From the NCBI RefSeq assembly GCF_035994945.1, contig NZ_CP108677.1:4588001-4652000 (forward strand): DNA of 64,000 nucleotides. The letters run 5' to 3'. The position numbers and the translations under genes are program-made. The stretch comes from Streptomyces sp. NBC_01216. Its GTDB lineage: Bacteria > Actinomycetota > Actinomycetes > Streptomycetales > Streptomycetaceae. How positions within the stretch are numbered: position 1 is the stretch's first letter; every line of letters starts with the position of its first letter. Below the pieces are notes generated by a model. That model saw only the letters and a list, made by a program, of their open reading frames with translations. It did not search any database and was not told where the DNA came from. Positions 58,172-64,000 of this stretch are shown piece by piece.

Positions 58172-59155
58172 CTACGGGAGACGGAGCGTGGAAAGGCCGT
58201 CCGGGGCGCCGACGGCGGGCGTGAGCCCGGTGACGTCCGTTTCGTAGCGCACCGACGAGATGCGCTCGAGCATGGCGGCGGCAAGCAGCTCGGGGGTGAG
58301 GCGTGGGACGGTTTCGGCCGCGAGGACCAGTGCGTCGTCCCGAGGCGTCCAGCGTTCGTCGTCCTCATGGTCGGCCGACCAGCCGGTCCGCTCCAGCGCG
58401 GAGTTCAGCCGAGCGAGGGCGGACGGGGCTTGGTCCGTCACGGCACCGCGAACCGCTCGGACCGACTCGGCGAGTGTGCGCCCGCCCGCGCCGCCCCGCG
58501 TCAACCGGAGCGAGGCGAACCACAGCGGCCGATCGGCAGTGGGCTGCAGTTGTCCGATCCCGTGGATCACGTGACGTCGACGCTCTGCCACGGTCGTCTT
58601 CACCTCGATGTCGAAGTCCGTCAGGGCGAAGTCGTGCTGCTCGCCGTAGGGACCGGTCCACGCTTCGACGGCGGTGGCCCAACCGTACGTCTCGGAGAGG
58701 CGGGACAGCATCGAGAGTTCGCCCAGGAGGCCGATCCGACGTTGGACGCTCAAGCCCTGTGGACGGCCGAGCAGCGCGCTCCAGCCGTCGATCGTCTCGG
58801 CGAAGGCACGGTCCAGCGGGCGGTTCTTCGAGACGATGCGATCGGCCATGGCGAGCACCATGTCGTGGAAGTCGCGCATCGATTCGACCCGAGTGGTGTG
58901 GATGCGTGCCATCCGACGGCCCTTGTCCGAGGCCACCTGATCGACGCGTACGGCCTGCAGCGGGGAGCGCGGCGGCTGCCGGTTGCGGTCGAGTTCGACG
59001 CACAGGGCGATGTCACGACCGCCGTGGCCTATCTCGTACGTGACGACGGGGTGTCCGTCGGCGGTGGAGAGGCGGTAGCTCGTGCCGAGCCCTTCTCCCA
59101 GGTAGTGCTCGACCGTGGACCAGGCGAGCGTCACGCCGGCTGCCGGGTCAGTCAT
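58172..59155 (-). CDS. PD-(D/E)XK nuclease-like protein (DUF4420 type)
   Basis: A 327-residue protein, ATG 59155. The predicted nuclease core is visible: E146 in GLLGELSMLSRL, D175 in YGEQHDFALTD and the E184-V-K186 pair in DFDIEVKTTVAER, giving the E...D...ExK arrangement of PD-(D/E)XK enzymes. This is the pattern of the DUF4420 family, which recurs beside Z1 genes. It probably supplies DNA cleavage for the system. The start overlaps the stop of the upstream GHKL gene by 8 bases, and the Z1 gene follows 48 bp after it, so the three are one transcription unit. Confidence 0.85.
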   Translation of the reverse strand: MTDPAAGVTLAWSTVEHYLGEGLGTSYRLSTADGHPVVTYEIGHGGRDIALCVELDRNRQPPRSPLQAVRVDQVASDKGRRMARIHTTRVESMRDFHDMVLAMADRIVSKNRPLDRAFAETIDGWSALLGRPQGLSVQRRIGLLGELSMLSRLSETYGWATAVEAWTGPYGEQHDFALTDFDIEVKTTVAERRRHVIHGIGQLQPTADRPLWFASLRLTRGGAGGRTLAESVRAVRGAVTDQAPSALARLNSALERTGWSADHEDDERWTPRDDALVLAAETVPRLTPELLAAAMLERISSVRYETDVTGLTPAVGAPDGLSTLRLP

Positions 59156-60695
59156 CGTCCGTCACCCGATCCAGTTCGGCGCGGGCTGCCGCGACCAGTA
59201 CGGACTGCCAGAGTTGCAGGTTGTCCTTCTCCCGACTGCCGCTGTACTCCTTCTCGAAGATCCGATGGAGCAGCAGGTACATGAGCGACTTGAGGGTCGG
59301 GGCGTCGTTCAGCCCGCCGCGCCGACCGCCGAGGATCGCCGCACGATAGTGGTCGTTGAGGATGATCGTGCGGGTCTCGCGGTCGATCTCGAAGAACGTG
59401 CTGTTGTCGATCTTCCGCCAGCGGACGGAGATCGGTTCCTCACCTGGTATGAGCGGCAGCTCGTCCTCGATGGCCTCTCGTACCGTCGGCGCGATGCCCT
59501 TGCCCGCGGGGATCGCCGGCTTGCGGCTCGTACCTGTCCGCTTCCGTGCCTCCCGGTACGTCGCGTCCGCGTCCGTCATGTACTGGGAGAAGGCGCGTCC
59601 GTAGGGGTCCACCGCCGACTCCAGGGCCGTCACGAACTCCGGCGAGGTGTCGACGCCGTCCTTCTTCACCGTGAGACGGAACACCTCGGAGGCCACGGGA
59701 TCCTCCGGGAGGTCGACGGCGACGCGCGCGAGCGCGAGATGCTGCTCGGGCTGCCGGAAGTTGTTCCAACCACCGGCTTGCACCAGGCGGTCGCGGCGGT
59801 AGAAGTAGAAACCCTGCCGGTCGATGACGGTCCCCACCGCTTTGAACTCGTCTTGGTTCGACTTCGGTGGCCAGATGTGCGCGGCCATGGTGACTGGGCC
59901 AAGGGAGGCGAGCACGGCGACGAACTCGCGAGCGTAGTCCGGGTGTCCGCTGATCGGATACGCGAACGGGTCGAGTGGTTGGACACCGAAGTTCATGTAC
60001 TCGACGCCGGTGGAGACGTCCTCGACCGCGATGGTGATGTTGAAGTCGTCGCGAGCCAGAAACCGGTGTAGATGCAACCCCAGGTGGAGTCCCAGCTTGT
60101 TGATGGTGCGATGCAGATAGCGATCCGTCTGGCTGCCGCCGCCGGTCCGAGGGAAGTTCTTGACGGCGTCCCAGCGGATGACCGTTCCTTGCCAGACGAT
60201 CGGACAGTCGTAGTAGCGGTCGATGAGCCGCTGCGCGTAGTCAGGTGCGACGATGTCGCACTGGTATCCGGTCACGGCCCGTTCCATCGTCCAGCGGCGC
60301 CCTGCCGGCGCCGCGGCCCGTGTGCGCCGCACCTTGCTGACGACGGTGACGGCGCCCGCGTGGCTCAGCGAGGCGGACTTCAATCCGGTACCGAACATTC
60401 CCAGGGCCGTGGAGTCGTAGTCGCGTCGACCACCGACGGTCATCGCGACGTCCAGCTCCTCCTCGTCCATGCCCTTTCCGTCGTCGACGATCAGCAGGCT
60501 GACGAGCCTGTCCCCGTCGCGCAGGAAGTGGATCACGACGTCCTTTGCCCCGGCGTCGATGGAGTTGTCCACGAGGTCCGCGATCGCAGCCTCGAAGCCG
60601 TAGCCCTGACTGCTGAGGGCCTCCATGTAACGACTGTCCGGAGGCAGGCACTTGCTGCCGGTGGTGGGTACTTCGAACTGCCACTCAGTCGTCAT
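59148..60695 (-). CDS. GHKL (Hsp90/MutL-like) ATPase of the defence island
   Basis: A 515-residue protein. I chose ATG 60695 (MTTEWQFEVPTTGSKCLPPD), with AAGGCGA upstream; ATG 60716 is in frame. The Bergerat fold is complete: N-box AAIADLVDNSIDAGA (36-50, N44), G1 IVDDGKGMDEEEL (70-81) and G2 ALGMFGTGLKSASL (97-110). A MutL-type transducer follows (about 150-330). The C-terminus includes EISVRWRKIDN-like beta strands and a final acidic helix. It is the first gene of the leftward operon. In MutL/MORC-like partners, ATP binding closes a clamp around DNA, so a clamp or switch for the nuclease and Z1 translocase is a reasonable inference. Confidence 0.92.
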   Translation of the reverse strand: MTTEWQFEVPTTGSKCLPPDSRYMEALSSQGYGFEAAIADLVDNSIDAGAKDVVIHFLRDGDRLVSLLIVDDGKGMDEEELDVAMTVGGRRDYDSTALGMFGTGLKSASLSHAGAVTVVSKVRRTRAAAPAGRRWTMERAVTGYQCDIVAPDYAQRLIDRYYDCPIVWQGTVIRWDAVKNFPRTGGGSQTDRYLHRTINKLGLHLGLHLHRFLARDDFNITIAVEDVSTGVEYMNFGVQPLDPFAYPISGHPDYAREFVAVLASLGPVTMAAHIWPPKSNQDEFKAVGTVIDRQGFYFYRRDRLVQAGGWNNFRQPEQHLALARVAVDLPEDPVASEVFRLTVKKDGVDTSPEFVTALESAVDPYGRAFSQYMTDADATYREARKRTGTSRKPAIPAGKGIAPTVREAIEDELPLIPGEEPISVRWRKIDNSTFFEIDRETRTIILNDHYRAAILGGRRGGLNDAPTLKSLMYLLLHRIFEKEYSGSREKDNLQLWQSVLVAAARAELDRVTDDD

Positions 60696-60789
60696 GTCTC
60701 GCCTTGGGATGCGCACGCCACAGCTGATCAGGCGACTTTAGTGGACGGCGCGGACCTCGATGGGCACTCACGGAAAGCCGCCGGTGCGG

Positions 60790-61803
60790 CTACCCCTCGT
60801 CCCCTCCATGGCACTCCCCGTACCCCCGCCCCGACCCGCACCAGCAGGCCGTGCCGCGGGCCGGGGGCCAGGGGGTCGCACGGCCGCGGGCCGCGAGCGT
60901 CGTGGCGTACTGGGGGAGCAGGTCCGCGTCGGCGGGCGAGGATGCCTCGGAGGCCGCGAAAGCCTCGTACGAGGGGACCGTCGCCGGGACGATGCCGAGG
61001 TTCGGGGTGCCGGCCGCCGCGAGCTCGCGGAGGGACGCCTCGATGTCCGTCAGGTGCGCGCGGTAGGTGGGGTACTCGGCCTCCAGTTCCGGGTAGGCGG
61101 CCAGCAGCTCGTCCAGTTCCGGTTCCGGCCAGTGGAGCACCGCCACCGGGAAGGGGCGGGAGAGGGCCGTCCGGTACGAGCCGAGTTCGCTGCGGAGACG
61201 GGCGATCTCCGCCTGGAGCTCGGCCGGGTCCGAGGAACCGAGCGACCACAGGCGCTTCGGGTCGTGGAGTTCGTCCAGCGGGACGTCCGCCGTGTGCAGG
61301 GCGTCGGCCAGCATGTCCCAGTCGTCGTGCGGCAGCGCCAGCATCCGGCGCACCCGGTGGCGGGACAGCAGCAGCGACTGGGTGGCGTACGGGAGGGCGT
61401 CCCCCGCAGCGTCCGCCGGGATCAGAAGCCCGGCCGCCTGGCTGAAGGTCGCCTCCGACTCCTCCAGTTCGTCGTGGGCCTCCAGCGTCTCCGCGACGAT
61501 CGCCCACGGGGACGCCTCAGCGGGCCCGGCCGCCCGGACCCCGTCGATGATCGCCCGCGCCTCCGCCTCGTGGCCGTACTCCCACAGGTTGGCCGCCTTC
61601 AGCGCGCGGATCAGGTGCGCGTCCCGCGGGTCCGACGCCAGCAGGCCGTCGTAGAGGCCGGTCGCCCGCTCCCGGTCGCCGGCCAGTTCCAGGTGGGCCG
61701 CCGCGCGCAGCAGCAGCGGCTCCCGGTCCTCGGGGTACTGCGCGGCGGTGCGCAGCAGACGCTCGGCTTCGGTGGCGTGGTCGGCAGACGTATCGGGGCG
61801 CAT
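60790..61803 (-). CDS. TPR-like protein with C-terminal SEC-C metal-binding motif
   Basis: A 337-residue protein, ATG 61803 (GTG 61812 is in frame). Residues about 10-130 are TPR-like helical pairs (EPLLLRAAAHLELAGDRERA TGLYDGLLASDP). A middle region holds ELQAEIARLRSELGSYRTAL, a short coiled coil. The C-terminus is GTACWCGSGRGYGECHGGDE, a SEC-C zinc motif (CxCGSGxxYxxCH). SEC-C proteins occur with SecA and with chaperone-like or nucleic-acid enzymes. It marks the return to backbone DNA after the island, and is divergent from the sortase gene. Confidence 0.88.
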   Translation of the reverse strand: MRPDTSADHATEAERLLRTAAQYPEDREPLLLRAAAHLELAGDRERATGLYDGLLASDPRDAHLIRALKAANLWEYGHEAEARAIIDGVRAAGPAEASPWAIVAETLEAHDELEESEATFSQAAGLLIPADAAGDALPYATQSLLLSRHRVRRMLALPHDDWDMLADALHTADVPLDELHDPKRLWSLGSSDPAELQAEIARLRSELGSYRTALSRPFPVAVLHWPEPELDELLAAYPELEAEYPTYRAHLTDIEASLRELAAAGTPNLGIVPATVPSYEAFAASEASSPADADLLPQYATTLAARGRATPWPPARGTACWCGSGRGYGECHGGDEG

Positions 61804-61866
61804 GGGGAACACCGTACTGCTGTACGGCCCTGGAGAGTTGGCGCGTCAGCCCCTATCGTGCCCCGG

Positions 61867-62646
61867 GTGCGGTACAGGGGGCCGGTCGTCGTCCGGGCGC
61901 GCGGGGTGCGGAGCATCGCCGCCCGCGCCCTGTGGGCCGGTGCCGAAACCGTCGTCACCTGCGGTGTCGTCCTTCTGCTCCTCGTCGCCCACCAGCTTTG
62001 GTGGACCAACCGCGAGGCCCGCGCCGATGCCCGGCGCCAGGTCCGAGCGCTGGAGCGTGCGTGGGGGGAGTCACCCTCTCCCGGTGCCCCCGGACTTCCC
62101 TCGGAGTCCTCCGGCGGTGCCGGGGCGGATGGGGCCGCCGCGCCGTCGTCCCGGTCCGAGCCCCCGCGTCCCGCTGCCCCGGCCCCCGCGGGGCCATCCG
62201 TCTCCGCCTCGTACGCCGTCCTGCGCATCCCCCGGATCGGCCTGACCGCGCCCGTCGCCCAGGGCGTCGGAAAGGCGTCGGTTCTGGACAAGGGCTATGT
62301 CGGCCACTATCCGGGTACCGCCGCTCCGGGCCGGCCCGGCAACGTCGCGCTCGCCGGGCACCGCAACACCCACGGCGAACCCTTCCGCCATCTCGACCGG
62401 CTGGAGCGCGGGGACGAGATCACCGTGCGGACCAGGGAGGCGACGTACACCTACCGCGTGGACCAGGTCCTGCCGCGGACCGCGCCCCGCGACACCGGTG
62501 TCATCGCTCCCGTCCCGCGGTCACTGGTCAAGCCCTCCTACGGCTACTCCGCGCCCGGCTCCTACCTGACGCTCACGACCTGCACGCCGGAGTTCAGCTC
62601 CTCCTATCGGCTGGTGGTGTGGGCGAGGCTGGTGCCGGCCCGGTGA
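61867..62646 (+). CDS. srtE-like: Class E sortase
   Basis: A 259-residue membrane-anchored transpeptidase, GTG 61867. The N-terminal helix is AETVVTCGVVLLLLVAHQLW. A Pro/Ser/Ala-rich linker leads to the sortase fold. The catalytic residues are H165 in LAGHRNTHGEPF, C239 in LTLTTCTPEF and R248 in SSYRLVVWARL. Class E sortases of Streptomyces anchor proteins with an LAXTG signal, notably the long chaplins, to the cell wall. No substrate gene with that signal is in this window. It shares a 63-bp promoter spacer with the divergent SEC-C gene. Confidence 0.93.
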   Translation: MRYRGPVVVRARGVRSIAARALWAGAETVVTCGVVLLLLVAHQLWWTNREARADARRQVRALERAWGESPSPGAPGLPSESSGGAGADGAAAPSSRSEPPRPAAPAPAGPSVSASYAVLRIPRIGLTAPVAQGVGKASVLDKGYVGHYPGTAAPGRPGNVALAGHRNTHGEPFRHLDRLERGDEITVRTREATYTYRVDQVLPRTAPRDTGVIAPVPRSLVKPSYGYSAPGSYLTLTTCTPEFSSSYRLVVWARLVPAR

Positions 62647-62815
62647 CCGGACGCGGCGCCGCCCGCTCCCGCCCCCGGTGAAAGCGGTCGTGTGCGGCGA
62701 AACCGATCGTGTATAACGGCGGGGAGGCGGTGACGGGGGCCGGGGACCGCCCGCGGCCCCGGAACGCCGCCCGGGCCGCGAGAATCCGAAGCGGCGGACG
62801 GTACGAGAGGAGACG

Positions 62816-63112
62816 GTGGTGATCCGAGCCGTGTTCCTGCGTGTCATCGCCCCGCTCTTCTTCCTGCTCGCCCTCGCCGACCTGCTCCTGTCCGACGGCG
62901 CGAGCGTCTCCGCCGCCGTCGCCCTCGCCGCGACCACGGTCGTCTGCGCCCTGATCGGCGCCTCCGTGGCGCCCTCCGTGCCGCCCACCCGGGTCCGTAC
63001 CGCCCTGCGCGACCGCGAGCAACGCACCGCCTTCCTGTCACAGCGCGATCCCGACGCCTCCGGTCGCCGTAGACCGCGGGCACCCGGCCGTTCCTTCCCG
63101 ACGGCCGCGTAG
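62816..63112 (+). CDS. Small two-helix membrane protein (DUF6412-like)
   Basis: A 98-residue protein, GTG 62816 or the adjacent GTG 62819, after GAGAGGAGACG. Two helices: FLRVIAPLFFLLALADLLLS and SAAVALAATTVVCALIGASV, then a basic disordered tail (DREQRTAFLSQRDPDASGRR RPRAPGRS). I recall this family as DUF6412, found in front of the second YidC-like gene in Streptomyces; the name should be verified. The yidC-like gene follows 89 bp downstream, so a role in that pathway is possible. Confidence 0.75.
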   Translation: MVIRAVFLRVIAPLFFLLALADLLLSDGASVSAAVALAATTVVCALIGASVAPSVPPTRVRTALRDREQRTAFLSQRDPDASGRRRPRAPGRSFPTAA

Positions 63113-63201
63113 AGGTACCCGTAACGCCCCTGTACCGCGCGGTTCCGTCATGCCGACCCCGTTCCAGTCCCGGCACGACGACAGACCCCCGGAGGGCTCC
63201 C

Positions 63202-63930
63202 ATGTCCGTTTTCGCCACCCTGGTCGAGCGGCTCGCCGACCTGCTCCAGCCGCTCTTCGCCACCACCGCGACCGCCGCCGCGATCGTGCTCTTCACCGCG
63301 CTCGTCCGGCTCGCGGTCCACCCCTTGTCCCGTGCCGCCGCCCGCGGCCAGAAGGCCCGCACCCGGCTCGCCCCGCAACTCGCCGAGCTGCGCAGGAAGC
63401 ACGCGAAGAACCCCGCGCGCCTCCAGGAGGCGACGCTGGAGCTGCACGCCCAGGAGAAGGTGTCTCCGCTCGCCGGCTGCCTGCCCAGCCTGCTCCAGAT
63501 GCCGGCGCTCTTCCTGATGTACCACCTGTTCTCCAGCGGCCGGATGACCGGTCACACCCTCTTCGCCGCCCCGCTCGGCGACCACTGGGCGGACGCCCTC
63601 GCGCACGGCGGAGCCCTCGGCCCGGCCGGCCGTGTGTACCTCGTCCTCTTCGCGATCGTCGCCGCCGTGGCCACGTACAACTACCGCCGCACCAAGCGTC
63701 AGATGGCGGCGGCCCCGCCGATGGCCGGACCGCAGGCGCCCGGCGCGGGCGCGATGACGGCCATGACGAAGGTCATGCCGCTGCTCTCCTTCCTCACCCT
63801 GGTCTCGGTGGCCGTCGTCCCGCTCGCCGCCGCGCTCTACATCGTGACGAGCACCACCTGGACCGCGGTCGAGCGGGCCTTCCTCTACCGGGACATGCCG
63901 GCGGCGGGGGCGCTCGCTACCGCCGCGTAA
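63202..63930 (+). CDS. YidC/Oxa1-family membrane protein insertase
   Basis: A 242-residue protein, ATG 63202 after GGAGGGCTCCC. It has the YidC core: an N-terminal helix with VLFTALVRLAVHPLSRAAAR (hydrophilic-groove Arg in the first core helix), the cytoplasmic hairpin KARTRLAPQLAELRRKHAKN PARLQEATLELHAQE, then SPLAGCLPSLLQMPALFLMY, and two later helices. It lacks the long extracellular domain of Gram-negative YidC, as expected for actinobacteria. It is smaller than the main YidC encoded beside rnpA, so it is probably the second paralogue. Confidence 0.92.
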   Translation: MSVFATLVERLADLLQPLFATTATAAAIVLFTALVRLAVHPLSRAAARGQKARTRLAPQLAELRRKHAKNPARLQEATLELHAQEKVSPLAGCLPSLLQMPALFLMYHLFSSGRMTGHTLFAAPLGDHWADALAHGGALGPAGRVYLVLFAIVAAVATYNYRRTKRQMAAAPPMAGPQAPGAGAMTAMTKVMPLLSFLTLVSVAVVPLAAALYIVTSTTWTAVERAFLYRDMPAAGALATAA

Positions 63931-63975
63931 GGGTCCAGCCCGTGAACGGGGTATTGCGGAGTGGTCGTCGCTCTT

Positions 63976-63995
63976 GGAGGATTGACCAATCCTCC
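63976..63995. promoter_or_regulatory. Perfect inverted repeat, candidate operator
   Basis: GGAGGATTG-AC-CAATCCTCC: nine-base arms with a two-base spacer, 45 bp after the YidC-like stop, at the right edge of the window. The A/T content is higher than the surroundings. It resembles a GntR-type operator and probably belongs to a gene just beyond the window. Confidence 0.65.
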
Positions 63996-64000
63996 GATGG

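Noticed and set aside
49230..60695. Assignment of the island to BREX, DISARM, Dnd, Druantia or a simple type II restriction-modification system
   Set aside because: PglZ, BrxC/L, DrmA/B/C, DndA-E and DruE-type proteins are absent, and there are too many ATPases for a type II system.

Overview
The window is high-GC actinobacterial DNA, almost certainly a Streptomyces chromosome. The evidence is strong G/C bias at third codon positions, many GTG starts, an SsgA-like sporulation protein, DasR-type (dre) boxes at N-acetylglucosamine PTS genes, a class E sortase, a Vitamin B12 riboswitch and a Streptomyces-type RLHVDLCRL leader peptide. From memory, the backbone order (hpd, ssgG-like, M6 protease, pncA/pncB, clpS, cysO/cysM, nagE/nagF, rph, rdgB, bcp, sugE, class A PBP, class E sortase, YidC-like) matches the core region of S. 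coelicolor around SCO29xx, read in descending order.

Layout. 1-3.1 kb: end of a type VII secretion (ESX-like) cluster with a WXG/PPE-like substrate and a mycosin protease. 3.4-9.4 kb: MFS exporter, Fic/Doc toxin, SF2 helicase, IclR regulator, Lon-like secreted protease. 9.4-11.4 kb: a decayed MFS gene beside an intact ArsR-type regulator and an 8-bp tandem repeat. 11.5-17.2 kb: Lrp/AsnC regulator divergent from hpd, a TPR protein, a glycolate/lactate-type FAD oxidase and an SsgA-like protein. 17.5-23.9 kb: two RDD membrane proteins and a secreted M6 metalloprotease. 23.9-27.6 kb: pncA, pncB, clpS, a DUF2017 gene and a JAMM peptidase. 27.7-30.8 kb: a B12-riboswitch-controlled ABC importer sitting between the JAMM gene and its functional partners cysO and cysM (31.1-32.4 kb), which follow a cysteine-containing leader peptide. 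34-37.3 kb: PTS permeases nagE2 and nagE1 plus nagF with dre operators. 37.5-40.9 kb: rph, lipoprotein, rdgB, tRNA-Leu, bcp, DUF3618 and GroES-like genes.

41.0-44.3 kb is an insertion-sequence nest: an IS5-family element with a -1 frameshift, then a composite IS701-family element inserted at CTAG. The latter lies only 4 bases upstream of a guanidine-III riboswitch that controls a SugE/Gdx exporter gene. 44.8-48.9 kb returns to the backbone (class A PBP, DUF445).

49.2-60.7 kb is the most interesting segment: a genomic island of eight genes in two convergent operons. Rightward: Vsr nicking endonuclease, an HTH-GHKL ATPase fusion, and two translationally coupled proteins of unknown function. 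Leftward: a GHKL (Hsp90/MutL-like) ATPase, a PD-(D/E)XK nuclease-like protein, a Z1-domain SF2 helicase-like ATPase and a cytosine-5 DNA methyltransferase. This looks like a complex restriction or phage-defence system. The Z1/GHKL/PD-(D/E)XK/Dcm/Vsr set is a known association, but the HTH-GHKL protein and its two partners look unusual. 60.8-64 kb is backbone again (SEC-C protein, class E sortase, small membrane protein, YidC-like insertase), ending in a strong operator-like dyad.
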